A stretch of DNA of 34,714 bases, taken from Bradymonadales bacterium (GTDB lineage: Bacteria > Myxococcota_A > UBA9042 > PWKZ01). Both the position numbers and the translations under genes were made by a program. Location: the NCBI GenBank assembly GCA_003559575.1, contig PWKZ01000192.1, forward strand, positions 1 through 34,714. The letters are read 5' to 3'. The first letter of the stretch is position 1; the number at the start of each line of letters is the position of its first letter. Of this stretch, positions 8,773-17,036 are shown piece after piece. Below the pieces are notes generated by a model. That model was not told where the DNA came from and ran no database searches. It saw only the letters and a program-made list of their open reading frames with translations.

Positions 8773-9680
8773 AACTAGGTTACTTTCCCGGCTGTTCGCT
8801 TCACGCCACCGCGCGGGAGTTTGACGAGAGCCTCCGCGCGATGGCCCCGAGGCTCGATCTCGAGCTCGACGAGGTGGAGGACTGGGCCTGCTGCGGAGCC
8901 ACCTCGGCCCATAACACGAACCACCTCCTGAGCGTGTCACTGCCGGCGCGGACTCTCGCGATCTCCGAGGCGCAGGGGCACGAGTCGCTACTGGCGCCGT
9001 GCGCCGCGTGTTACAGCCGTCTGGCATACGCGCGCCACGCGCTCGAGGCCGACCCCTCGCTTTGCGATCCGGTCAAGGATGCCATCGGGCGAGAGCCGCC
9101 CACCACAGTGCAGGTGCTCTCCATCGTGCGCTTGCTCGCCGATCTGGCGCCGCGCATTCGTGAGAAGGTGGCGACCGCCCTCGACGGGGTTCAGATCGCT
9201 TGCTACTACGGCTGTCTGTTGGCGCGCCCGGCGGAACTGAACGACGTCGGTAGCGTCGAGGCGCCCACCGCGATGGAAGATGTGGTCAAGGCCGTCGGCG
9301 CGACCCCCGTCGTCTGGAATCAGCGGCTCGAGTGTTGCGGTGGCGGTTTCTCGTTGTCGCGAAAGGCTTCCGTGGTGCGACTCTCGAGATCGATTGTCGA
9401 GGATGCGCGCGCCGCGGGTGCCGCGGCGCTGGTGGTGGCCTGTCCCATGTGCCACCTGAACCTGGACTTTCGTCAAAAAGCAATCGCGCGGCGCTCTGGA
9501 GAGCGGGCCGATATGCCCGTCTTCTTCCTGACCCAGCTGGTGGGTTTGGCGCTCGGAATGAGCGCGACGGAGCTGGGGCTCGGGCGGCATTACGTGAGCA
9601 CGGCGGACTTTGTGGCACGCTTGAGTGGTCAAGAGGGTGCGGCGGAGTCCGCGTCCGAGGAGATCAAGGAGGTCGGCTGA
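8769..9680 (+). CDS. hdrB: Heterodisulfide reductase subunit B-like protein (two CCG domains)
   Basis: 303 residues. Two complete CCG motifs are visible: C9, C41-C42, C78 and C81 (ending APCAACYSRL), then C149, C189-C190, C225 and C228 (LECCGGGFSLS and VACPMCHLN). In methanogen HdrB, such motifs bind the two non-cubane [4Fe-4S] clusters that cleave the disulfide. All cysteines are intact, so a catalytically competent thiol:disulfide reductase is predicted. In bacteria the natural partner is not CoM-S-S-CoB but probably a protein or small-molecule disulfide; DsrC is often proposed and is not found in this window. The start overlaps the hdrC stop and the end overlaps the hdrA start (TGATG). Confidence 0.93.
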   Translation: MKLGYFPGCSLHATAREFDESLRAMAPRLDLELDEVEDWACCGATSAHNTNHLLSVSLPARTLAISEAQGHESLLAPCAACYSRLAYARHALEADPSLCDPVKDAIGREPPTTVQVLSIVRLLADLAPRIREKVATALDGVQIACYYGCLLARPAELNDVGSVEAPTAMEDVVKAVGATPVVWNQRLECCGGGFSLSRKASVVRLSRSIVEDARAAGAAALVVACPMCHLNLDFRQKAIARRSGERADMPVFFLTQLVGLALGMSATELGLGRHYVSTADFVARLSGQEGAAESASEEIKEVG

Positions 9681-11698
9681 TGGCGCGCATCGGTGTCTTT
9701 GTCTGCCACTGTGGCGAGAACATTGGCCGCACGGTGGACTGCGCCCAGGTGGCCGAGGCCTGCGGCTCGTTTCCGGGCGTGGTCCACAGTGTGGACTACA
9801 AGTACATGTGCTCCGACCCCGGCCAGCTTCAGATCAAAGAGGCCATCAAGGAGAAGGGCCTGACCGGGGTCGTGGTGGCCGCTTGTTCGCCGCACATGCA
9901 CGAGAAGACTTTTCGCAAGGCGGCCGCGGCAGCCGGGTTGAACCCCTTCTTGTGCGAGATGGCCAACATCCGCGAGCACTGCTCCTGGATTCATGAAGAT
10001 CGCGCGCGCGCCACCGCCAAGGCGATTGATCTCACCCGCTTCATCGTGGAGAAGGTCAAGCGCAACCAGCCGCTCGTGCCCATCTCGATCCCCGTCGAGC
10101 GTCGCGCGCTCGTCATCGGCGCCGGGATCGCCGGCATCCAGGCGGCGCTCGATATCGCCGACGGCGGGCGCGAGGTGATTCTGGTCGAGAAGGAGCCCTC
10201 CATCGGTGGGCACATGAGTCAACTCTCGGAGACCTTCCCGACCCTCGATTGCTCGCAGTGCATCCTGACCCCGCGGATGGTCGAGGCGTTTCAGCACCCG
10301 CGCATCAAGCTCATGACCTACAGCGAGGTGGAGTCGCTCGAAGGTTACATCGGCAACTTCGCGGTGACTATTCGCAAGAAGGCGCGGAGCGTCGACGACG
10401 AGCTGTGCAACGGCTGCGGCGATTGCCAGAGCGCCTGCCCCGTCAAAAAGATCCCGAGCGAGTTCGACGCGGGGCTTGGGAAGAGGACTGCCATCTATGT
10501 CCCGTTTCCCCAGGCGGTGCCCAATATCCCGGTCATCGACCGCGAGCGTTGCACCCGCTTCAAGGCGATGCGGAAGGGGAAGAAGAAAGAGGTTTGCGGG
10601 CGCTGCCTAAAAGCGTGCGGTCGCGAGGCGATCGATTTCGCCCAGGAGGATCGCCTGATCACCGAGAAGGTCGGCGCGATCGTGTTCGCCACCGGCTACC
10701 AGCTCTACTCGATCGGCGAGGAGCAACCGCGCGAGCACCTGTCGGGCTATGGCGAGTACGGCTATGGCGAGATCCCCGACGTCATCGACGGGATGCAGTT
10801 CGAGCGCCTGGCCTCGGCCTCCGGCCCCACCGGGGGGCGTATCGAGCGCCCCTCTGACGGCAAAGAGCCCGAGACGGTGGTCTTCCTGCAGTGCGTCGGC
10901 TCGCGCGATCCCCAAAAGGGGATCGATTATTGTTCGAAGCTGTGCTGCATGTACATCGCCAAGCACACGATGCTCTACCGCCACAAGGTCCATCACGGCC
11001 GCGCCGTCGTCTTTTACATGGACGTGCGCGCCGGCGGCAAGGGGTACGACGAGTTCGTGCGCCGCGCCGTCGAAGAGGACGGCGCCGAGTATGTGCGGGG
11101 GCGCGTCTCGCGGCTCTACCGGGCGGGCGACAAGGTGCGCGTCTGCGGCTTCGACACGCTGTCGGGCGAGCCGCTCGAGATGGACGCCGACATGGTGGTC
11201 ATGGCCACCGCGATCCAGCCGCAGCCCGGGATCGAGTCGCTGGCGCAAAAACTCTCCGTCTCCTACGACAAGTCCGGTTTCATCAACGAGGCGCACCCGA
11301 AGCTCAAGCCGGTGGAGACGAACACCGCCGGGATCTATGTCGCCGGAGCTTGTCAGGCGCCGCGCGACATCCCGGACGCGGTGGCGATGGCGAGCGCCGC
11401 GGCCTCCAAGGTGCTGGGGCTGTTTTCCAACGAGGAGCTCGAGCGCGACCCCTGCGTCGCGCAGGTGGACGAGACCACGTGCAGTGGCTGCTTCCACTGT
11501 GAGCGGGTCTGCCCCTATGGCGCGGTGGAGCACTTGGAGGTCCGTGATCGCGGGGGCAACTTGATCAAGGTAATCGCAAAGGTCAACCAGGGGGTGTGCC
11601 AGGGCTGCGGCACTTGCCAGGCCACATGCCCTTCGAAGAGCGTCGAGCTGCTGGGCTTCACCGATGCCCAGATCTTTGCGGCCATCAACTCGTTATGA
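9680..11698 (+). CDS. hdrA: Heterodisulfide reductase subunit A-like flavoprotein
   Basis: 672 residues, typical of HdrA. The start at 9680 overlaps the hdrB stop and gives the family N-terminus MARIGVFVCHCGENIG. A thioredoxin-reductase-like FAD domain begins with VIGAGIAGIQAALDIAD (first Gly about 147), and the conserved TLDCSQCILTPRM follows. A ferredoxin cluster lies at C243-C253 (LCNGCGDCQSACP). Two C-terminal [4Fe-4S] motifs start at about C601 (TCSGCFHCERVCP) and C640 (VCQGCGTCQATCP). The segment DYCSKLCCMYIAKHTML has Cys, not selenocysteine. HdrA carries the FAD proposed to bifurcate electrons between ferredoxin and HdrBC. Upstream in-frame codons (from 9332) lie inside hdrB and are rejected as a start. 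Confidence 0.95.
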   Translation: MARIGVFVCHCGENIGRTVDCAQVAEACGSFPGVVHSVDYKYMCSDPGQLQIKEAIKEKGLTGVVVAACSPHMHEKTFRKAAAAAGLNPFLCEMANIREHCSWIHEDRARATAKAIDLTRFIVEKVKRNQPLVPISIPVERRALVIGAGIAGIQAALDIADGGREVILVEKEPSIGGHMSQLSETFPTLDCSQCILTPRMVEAFQHPRIKLMTYSEVESLEGYIGNFAVTIRKKARSVDDELCNGCGDCQSACPVKKIPSEFDAGLGKRTAIYVPFPQAVPNIPVIDRERCTRFKAMRKGKKKEVCGRCLKACGREAIDFAQEDRLITEKVGAIVFATGYQLYSIGEEQPREHLSGYGEYGYGEIPDVIDGMQFERLASASGPTGGRIERPSDGKEPETVVFLQCVGSRDPQKGIDYCSKLCCMYIAKHTMLYRHKVHHGRAVVFYMDVRAGGKGYDEFVRRAVEEDGAEYVRGRVSRLYRAGDKVRVCGFDTLSGEPLEMDADMVVMATAIQPQPGIESLAQKLSVSYDKSGFINEAHPKLKPVETNTAGIYVAGACQAPRDIPDAVAMASAAASKVLGLFSNEELERDPCVAQVDETTCSGCFHCERVCPYGAVEHLEVRDRGGNLIKVIAKVNQGVCQGCGTCQATCPSKSVELLGFTDAQIFAAINSL

Positions 11699-11745
11699 AG
11701 CGCGGCTCGAGTTGAAGGCTCGACCGTCGCCTGAGGAGTTTTTTG

Positions 11746-12210
11746 ATGAGCGAGGCCACAGCGACGAGAACCCCGCCCGCGGTGGACGCTTTCGAGCCCA
11801 AGATCATCGCGTTCGTGTGCAACTGGTGTACATACACCGGCGCCGACTTGGCCGGGACGAGTAGGCTTCAGATGGCGCCCAACGTGCGCATCATCCGTTT
11901 GCCGTGTACGGGCCGCATCGATCCGCTGTTCATCGTCAAGGCCTTTGAGCGGGGTGCCGACGGCGTCATCGTGAGCGGCTGCCACCCCGGCGACTGCCAC
12001 TACACCGCCGGCAACTTCCACGCTCGCCGGCGGTTTGCAGTAGCGCGCGAGATCATGGGTTTCTTGGGCATTGATCTCGATCGCGTGACCTTCTCGTGGG
12101 TCTCAGCCTCCGAGGGCGGCAAGTGGTCGGAGGTGGTCAATGAGACCACCGCGCGGGTCCGCAAGCTCGGTCCATTCAACACCTACCGCGACCTGGTCGC
12201 GGGGAGTTAG
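11746..12210 (+). CDS. flxD: MvhD/FlxD-type [2Fe-2S] electron-transfer subunit
   Basis: 154 residues with the MvhD/FrhD family pattern: IIAFVCNWCTYTGADLAGTS, VRIIRLPCTGRIDP and GVIVSGCHPGDCHYTAGN. The conserved Cys residues in these three segments ligate a [2Fe-2S] cluster in MvhD, which docks an electron-input module onto HdrA. No hydrogenase genes follow; the next genes are iron-sulfur and FAD/NAD subunits, so the FlxD role (link between FlxABC and HdrA) fits best. An ATG at 11746 with GAGGAG 8 nt upstream is used; a TTG directly before it is an alternative. The gap to hdrA is 47 bp. Confidence 0.9.
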   Translation: MSEATATRTPPAVDAFEPKIIAFVCNWCTYTGADLAGTSRLQMAPNVRIIRLPCTGRIDPLFIVKAFERGADGVIVSGCHPGDCHYTAGNFHARRRFAVAREIMGFLGIDLDRVTFSWVSASEGGKWSEVVNETTARVRKLGPFNTYRDLVAGS

Positions 12211-12216
12211 TTCGCC

Positions 12217-13089
12217 ATGCAGGAACTCGTCGATCTCACTTCCAAGCTGCTTCAGAATGGCGACGTCAATGTCGTCATCGGCTACGAGGAGGGTCCCCGC
12301 GGAGTGCGTCCGGTGGTGGCGGCCACCCCTGACGACTGCCGCCGGCTCATATTCGACCATCGCGCGGTGCACAACCTGGCGACATACCTCTCACCGCGGC
12401 GCAAGCACTTGCGCGTCCGAGGACGAGCCGCGGTGGTGCTCAAGGGCTGCGACGCGGCGGCGGTCGCCACCCTGTTGCGCGAGAGACAGTTGAAGCGCGA
12501 CGATGTGGTGTTGATAGGCGTTCGTTGCGGCGGCGTGTATCGCACGACAACGGCCGAGGGGGCGCTCAGCGCGGACAATGTGGCCGACCGCTGCGGAGGG
12601 TGCGCGCTGCGAGAGCCGACGCTGGTCGATCACCTCGTGGGCGATTTGCCCCCCGAGCCGCCCACCGCCGGTCAGCGCGCGGCGCGGATCGCGGCGCTCG
12701 AGGAGCTCAGCCCGGCCGAGCGCTTCGACTACTGGCGCCGATCGTTGGCCGACTGTGTCCGTTGCAACGCCTGCCGGGCGGTCTGCCCGCTGTGCGTTTG
12801 CGAGCGCTGTGTCGCCGACAAGACCGATCCACAGTGGATCGAGAGTTCACCCCACCTGCGGGGCAACTTCTCGTGGCATATGGCCCGGGCGCTGCATTTG
12901 GCCGGGCGCTGTGTCGACTGTGGCGAGTGTCAGAGGGCGTGCCCGGCCGGCATCCCTTTGACCGTGATAAACGGCAAGGTGGGGCAGGTGATGGGTGCGC
13001 GGTTCGGATTCCGGCCCACTGACGATCCCGATGCGCCGGCACCCATCGGCACCTTTGATCCCGATGACTCCCAGGAGTTCATCCGATGA
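12217..13089 (+). CDS. Iron-sulfur protein of the Flx module (probable FlxC)
   Basis: 290 residues. The N-terminal ~150 residues resemble the F420-hydrogenase beta-subunit-like fold seen in related proteins, with AVVLKGCDAAAVATLLRE, VLIGVRCGGVY and RCGGCALREPTLVDHLVG. The C-terminal half has two ferredoxin-like motifs: CVRCNACRAVCPLCVCERC and CVDCGECQRACPAGIP. It is predicted to relay electrons within the cytoplasmic Flx complex. It starts 6 bp after flxD. In Desulfovibrio the genes run flxABCD-hdrABC. Here the order is mirrored (hdrCBA-flxD...flxA), so position suggests FlxC; the B/C assignment is not certain from sequence alone. The last residues (DDSQEFIR) are acidic and polar. Confidence 0.82.
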   Translation: MQELVDLTSKLLQNGDVNVVIGYEEGPRGVRPVVAATPDDCRRLIFDHRAVHNLATYLSPRRKHLRVRGRAAVVLKGCDAAAVATLLRERQLKRDDVVLIGVRCGGVYRTTTAEGALSADNVADRCGGCALREPTLVDHLVGDLPPEPPTAGQRAARIAALEELSPAERFDYWRRSLADCVRCNACRAVCPLCVCERCVADKTDPQWIESSPHLRGNFSWHMARALHLAGRCVDCGECQRACPAGIPLTVINGKVGQVMGARFGFRPTDDPDAPAPIGTFDPDDSQEFIR

Positions 13090-13105
13090 GAGCGGAGTGC
13101 GACCC

Positions 13106-14194
13106 GTGAGCAACGAGCAGAAATACCTCTCTGAGTCCGAGTTCGACGCGCTGGTTCGTGAGTTAATCGCCTCCGGCAAGCGGGTCGTGGCCCCCGTCGC
13201 CGCCGAGGATGACCTTGAGCCTCAGGCGGACTATCGAGCGGTGAGCGATCCCGCAAAAATCGTGCTCGACGGCCCTCTCCCGCGTCGCTCGTTGAAGGAG
13301 TTCTTCCTGCCGGCCACCGAGGCGTTGCTGCGCTGGCGCTTGAAAAAGGGTGACGTGGCCCTCGACGAGACAGAGGCCGATTATCCGGAGACGGTGGTGG
13401 TGGGCGCCTCGCCATGCGATGCGGCGGCGTTGCCGACCGTGGATCGGGTCATGGACTGGGACTACCGCGATGAGCCGTGGTTCGGCCGCCGCGAGGCGAC
13501 GGTCGTCATCTCGCGCGCTTGCCCCGGTCGTGACTCCTCCTGCTTTTGTCCGGTGGTGGGGCTCGCGCCCGACAGCACACGCGGCGCCGATGTGATGCTC
13601 TACCCGTCGGGGGAGGACGCCGGCGGCTACCTCGTCGAGGTCATCACCGAGCGCGGCGCGGCCCTGGTGGCCGCCCACTCCAAGCATTTCCAGGCGCCGC
13701 GCGAGCCGGCCGGGGTGGCGCGTCTGCGGGAGGAGGCCCGCGCGCGGGTGGACGGCAACTCGAGCGCCCGCCCGGATGAGATTCGCCGGTGGCTCGACAA
13801 GAACTTCGAGCATGAGCTGTGGGACAGGCTGGCCGAGCGTTGCCACGGTTGCGGGGCCTGCGCGGCGGTTTGCCCCACCTGCCACTGCTTCGACATCGTC
13901 GATGAGCCGGAGGGGGGCGACAGCGGCACGCGGCGGCGCAATTGGGACACATGCCAGGCGGCGGTGTTTACACTGCATGGCTCGGGCCATAACCCGCGCG
14001 AGACGCAGAACGCGCGCTTCCGCCAGCGCGTGTTGCACAAATTCGCCATCTATCCCGAGCGTTTTGGAGAGATCCTCTGTACGGGGTGCGGCCGTTGCGT
14101 GCGGGCTTGCCCTGGCGGGATGGATCTGCCCGAGATTCTGGAGGAGTTGGGTCGGTTGGCGACCAGTTCGCAGTCGGCGGGAGGAACGCCATGA
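13106..14194 (+). CDS. AsrA-like 4Fe-4S protein of the Flx module (probable FlxB)
   Basis: 362 residues from a GTG at 13106 (MSNEQKYLSESEFDALVRELI), with GGAG 8 nt upstream. An in-frame ATG at 12995 would lie inside the previous gene. The protein resembles anaerobic sulfite reductase subunit A / hydrogenase-associated ferredoxins. It has VVVGASPCDAAALPTVDRV, a DSSCFCPVVGLAPDS segment, then two ferredoxin motifs, CHGCGACAAVCPTCHCFD and CTGCGRCVRACPGGMDLPE. It ends with an ATGA overlap to the FAD/NAD subunit, the same pairing as AsrA-AsrB, which supports a direct complex. It probably transfers electrons from the FAD subunit to the next iron-sulfur protein. Naming it FlxB rests on gene order. 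Confidence 0.85.
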   Translation: MSNEQKYLSESEFDALVRELIASGKRVVAPVAAEDDLEPQADYRAVSDPAKIVLDGPLPRRSLKEFFLPATEALLRWRLKKGDVALDETEADYPETVVVGASPCDAAALPTVDRVMDWDYRDEPWFGRREATVVISRACPGRDSSCFCPVVGLAPDSTRGADVMLYPSGEDAGGYLVEVITERGAALVAAHSKHFQAPREPAGVARLREEARARVDGNSSARPDEIRRWLDKNFEHELWDRLAERCHGCGACAAVCPTCHCFDIVDEPEGGDSGTRRRNWDTCQAAVFTLHGSGHNPRETQNARFRQRVLHKFAIYPERFGEILCTGCGRCVRACPGGMDLPEILEELGRLATSSQSAGGTP

Positions 14195-15021
14195 ACCTTT
14201 ATACCCCCCACCCCGTCCGCGTGGCGGAGGTGATTGACGAGACCGTCGACACTCGTACCCTGCGCTTGGAGTTCAAGGATCCCGCCTTCGCCGAGAGCTT
14301 CGACTTCAAGGCCGGCCAATTTGGCGAGTACTCGGTCTTCGGGGCCGGTGAGTGTACGTTTTGCATCGCCTCGCCCCCGACACGGCGCGGGTACATCGAG
14401 TGCAGCTTCAAGAAGGTCGGCAAGGTCACCAACGCCATGCGCGAGCTCGAGGTGGGTGACACGATGGGCTTTCGCGGGCCTTACGGCAACCACTTTCCGC
14501 TCGATCGAATGGAGGGCGACAACCTGCTGTTCATCGCCGGAGGGATTGGGCTTGCACCCGTGCGCTGTGTCATCTGGAACGCCCTCGATCTGCGCGACAA
14601 GTTCCGCGACGTGACCATCGTCTACGGGGCGCGCAGTGTCGGCGATCTGGTCTACCGGCGCGAGCTCGAGGAGTGGGCCGGCCGCGACGATGTGAAGCTC
14701 TGGCAGACGGTCGATCCCGGTGGCGAGACCCCCGACTGGAAGGGGGAGGTGGGGTTTGTCCCGAGCGTCGTCGAGAAGGCGGAGCCCAAGGCCGAGAATA
14801 CCTACGCCATAATCTGCGGGCCGCCCATCATGATCAAGTTTACGCTGCCGGTGCTCATCAAGCTCGGCTTCACCAAGGACCGCATCTTCACGACGCTCGA
14901 GAACCGCATGAAGTGTGGGTTGGGTAAGTGCGGCCGCTGTAACATCGGCCCGGTTTACGTCTGCAAGGATGGGCCGGTGTTCACCGCAGCTCAGCTCGAA
15001 GATTTGCCCCCGGAGTTTTAG
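14191..15021 (+). CDS. flxA: FAD/NAD(P)-binding [2Fe-2S] oxidoreductase subunit (FlxA-like)
   Basis: 276 residues of the ferredoxin-NADP reductase / dihydroorotate dehydrogenase electron-transfer (PyrK, AsrB) type. An FAD-binding beta-barrel comes first, with FGEYSVFGAGECTFCIASPP, followed by the NAD domain (LLFIAGGIGLAPVRCVIW, then VTIVYGARS and IICGPPIMIKF). A C-terminal [2Fe-2S] site of CX4CX2CX7C form uses C242, C247, C250 and C258 (MKCGLGKCGRCNIG). It is the predicted NADH entry point of the complex. It starts inside the stop codon of the preceding gene and ends the operon. The cofactor calls are strong; NADH over NADPH is inferred from the Flx family. Confidence 0.92.
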   Translation: MNLYTPHPVRVAEVIDETVDTRTLRLEFKDPAFAESFDFKAGQFGEYSVFGAGECTFCIASPPTRRGYIECSFKKVGKVTNAMRELEVGDTMGFRGPYGNHFPLDRMEGDNLLFIAGGIGLAPVRCVIWNALDLRDKFRDVTIVYGARSVGDLVYRRELEEWAGRDDVKLWQTVDPGGETPDWKGEVGFVPSVVEKAEPKAENTYAIICGPPIMIKFTLPVLIKLGFTKDRIFTTLENRMKCGLGKCGRCNIGPVYVCKDGPVFTAAQLEDLPPEF

Positions 15022-15086
15022 ACTCGGCGCCGTGGCCCGCACGGGTCGTCTCCCGCGAACGTTTTGGCTCACCCCGTGGAGCGGCG

Positions 15087-15980
15087 ATGCAGTTAGTGGG
15101 GGAAATGGCGGCGCTCGGGACCGCCTTCTGCTGGACCGTCACCGCGCTCGCCTTCGAGAACGCCGGGCGGCGGATCGGCTCTCTGCCGGTGAACCTGATC
15201 CGTCTCGTCATGGCCGCCTTTTTGCTCTCCTGTTACGGCGCCATCGCGCGCGGTGCGTGGCTGCCGACGGACGCGTCGGGCCACGCTTGGCTTTGGCTGT
15301 CGGCCTCGGGCATCGTCGGGTTCACCTTCGGTGACTTGTGTCTTTTTCGCGCCTTTGTGGTCGTGGGCGCCCGCGTTGCGTTGCTGCTGCTGGCGCTTGT
15401 GCCGCCCGTCACGGCCATGATCGGGTGGGCGTTGTTGGGTGAGCTACTGGTTCCGATTGAGATTGTCGGGATGAGCCTGACCGTAGGCGGGATCGCATGG
15501 GTGGTGTCCGAGCGCACCGGGGGCGGGATCGCCACTAGCCCCCGGGAGCGCCTGCGTGGGGTGCTGCTTGGGATTGGCGGTGCGGTCGGACAGGCGACGG
15601 GGCTCGTGCTGAGCAAGTTCGGGATGCAAGAGTTCGACCCCTTCGCCGCCACGCAGATTCGAGTGTTCGCGGGTATCATCGGGTTTGCCGTGGTGTTTAC
15701 GGCCACCGGCTGGTGGCCGCGGGTTTCCGCCGGTCTGCGGCAGCCAACGGCGATGCTGTGGACTGGTCTCGGCGCCTTCTTCGGACCGTTTCTGGGGGTC
15801 TCGTTGTCGTTGCTCGCGATCCAGAACGCGCGCGCGGGGGTGGCGGCGACCATCATGGCGCTGCCTCCGGTTCTGGTGATCCCCGTGGTGTTTTTCATCA
15901 AAAAGGAACGCGTCAGCCCGAGGGCGATCCTGGGGGCGGTGGTGGCGGTCTCCGGCACGGCGGTACTTTTCCTCTCATGA
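15087..15980 (+). CDS. EamA/DMT-family transporter
   Basis: 297 residues with ten hydrophobic segments forming two repeated five-helix halves, the drug/metabolite transporter layout. Visible signatures are ALGTAFCWTVTALAFENAG at the N-terminus, GIVGFTFGDLCLFRAFVVVG, ALVPPVTAMIGWALLGE at the end of the first repeat, then LGAFFGPFLGVSLSLLAIQ and MALPPVLVIPVVFFIKKERV with a final AVVAVSGTAVLFL in the second. It is an inner-membrane exporter or importer of unknown small metabolite. GGAG lies 6 nt before the ATG. It follows the Flx operon by 65 bp on the same strand; a functional link is not evident. Substrate is unknown. Confidence 0.9.
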   Translation: MQLVGEMAALGTAFCWTVTALAFENAGRRIGSLPVNLIRLVMAAFLLSCYGAIARGAWLPTDASGHAWLWLSASGIVGFTFGDLCLFRAFVVVGARVALLLLALVPPVTAMIGWALLGELLVPIEIVGMSLTVGGIAWVVSERTGGGIATSPRERLRGVLLGIGGAVGQATGLVLSKFGMQEFDPFAATQIRVFAGIIGFAVVFTATGWWPRVSAGLRQPTAMLWTGLGAFFGPFLGVSLSLLAIQNARAGVAATIMALPPVLVIPVVFFIKKERVSPRAILGAVVAVSGTAVLFLS

Positions 15981-16136
15981 CCGGGGGCTCTCTTCCCGGC
16001 AAGGATCGCTCTTGGCTCGATAACGTCATGGCAATGGACATCACGTACGGCGTTTTGCGAAGATCGCTTTGCCGCGGGGCACTGCCGCGCGCTGGCGGCT
16101 CATGAGAGCCGACGGAGAGAGGCTTGGAGGCTCAAT

Positions 16137-17036
16137 ATGGATCGGATCCGTGTCGCCACGTTGCAGTATTTGGTGCGGCCCGTCGCCGGGTTCGCCGATT
16201 TCGAAGCGCAAGTGACCGGGCTCGTCACCACTGCCGCTGACTATAAGACGGACGTGGTCGTTTTCCCCGAGTATTTTACGATTCAACTCTTGACGCTCGG
16301 TGACATGCGGGCGCCGATCAAGGCGCAGGTGCGGAGGCTATCGCGGCAACGGCCCCGGTTCATCGAGATGATGAGCCGACTGGCGCGCGACAACGACATC
16401 TGCATCGTGGCCGGCAGCATCCCCACCACCGACGAGGACGCCGGCGGCGACGACGATCCGCTCTATAACGACTGCTATGTGTTCAATCGCCGGGGCGACT
16501 ACGCCATCCAGGGCAAGATGCACATGACTCGTTGGGAGGCCGAAGAGTGGCGCGTCTCACCCCGTGACGCCCTCAAAATCTTCGAGATGGAGTTTGGCCG
16601 GATGGCCATCAACATCTGTTATGACGTGGAGTTCCCCGAGCTGGCGCGGGCCGCCGCGCGCCAGGGGTGTCATCTCCTGTTGGTCCCCTCTTGCACCGAC
16701 GAGCGTCAGGGCTATCTTAGGGTCCGCTACTGCGCCCAGGCGCGAGCCATCGAGAACTCGATGTATGTGGTTCATGCCGGCACTGTAGGCTCGCTGCCGA
16801 TGGTCCCGGCGGTCTCCTTGAACTACGGTCAGGCCTCGATCATGACTCCCAGTGACTTCCAGTTCGCTCGCGATGGAGTGCTGGCCGAGGGGGTCGTCAA
16901 TCAGGAGACGATGGTGATTGGTGATCTCAATCTTGAGTCGATCCGCCGCGCGCGCCGGGAGGCCACGGTGCTGCCGCTGAGAGACAGCGAGCGCGCCGCG
17001 GTGGTGATGGAGAACTCGGAGGTCGAGAAACTATGA
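16137..17036 (+). CDS. Nitrilase-superfamily carbon-nitrogen hydrolase
   Basis: 299 residues. The catalytic triad of the superfamily is in place: Glu45 in VVVFPEYFTIQLL, Lys127 in GKMHMTRWEAEEW and Cys161 in INICYDVEFPE. The family hydrolyses or transfers amide or nitrile groups; some members act in amide salvage or polyamine steps. GGAGG (16126-16130) precedes the ATG by 6 nt. The stop codon overlaps the ATG of the downstream GNAT gene (ATGA at 17033), so the two are translationally coupled. One branch of the nitrilase superfamily is known as a fusion with a GNAT domain, so this pair is likely a split version working together. The 156-bp gap upstream contains no recognised element. Substrate is unknown. 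Confidence 0.92.
   Translation: MDRIRVATLQYLVRPVAGFADFEAQVTGLVTTAADYKTDVVVFPEYFTIQLLTLGDMRAPIKAQVRRLSRQRPRFIEMMSRLARDNDICIVAGSIPTTDEDAGGDDDPLYNDCYVFNRRGDYAIQGKMHMTRWEAEEWRVSPRDALKIFEMEFGRMAINICYDVEFPELARAAARQGCHLLLVPSCTDERQGYLRVRYCAQARAIENSMYVVHAGTVGSLPMVPAVSLNYGQASIMTPSDFQFARDGVLAEGVVNQETMVIGDLNLESIRRARREATVLPLRDSERAAVVMENSEVEKL

Noticed and set aside
8203-15021. Methanogen-type CoM-S-S-CoB reductase or hydrogenase complex
   Set aside because: There are no methanogenesis or mvhAG hydrogenase genes; the FAD/NAD and AsrA-like subunits point to the bacterial Flx type.
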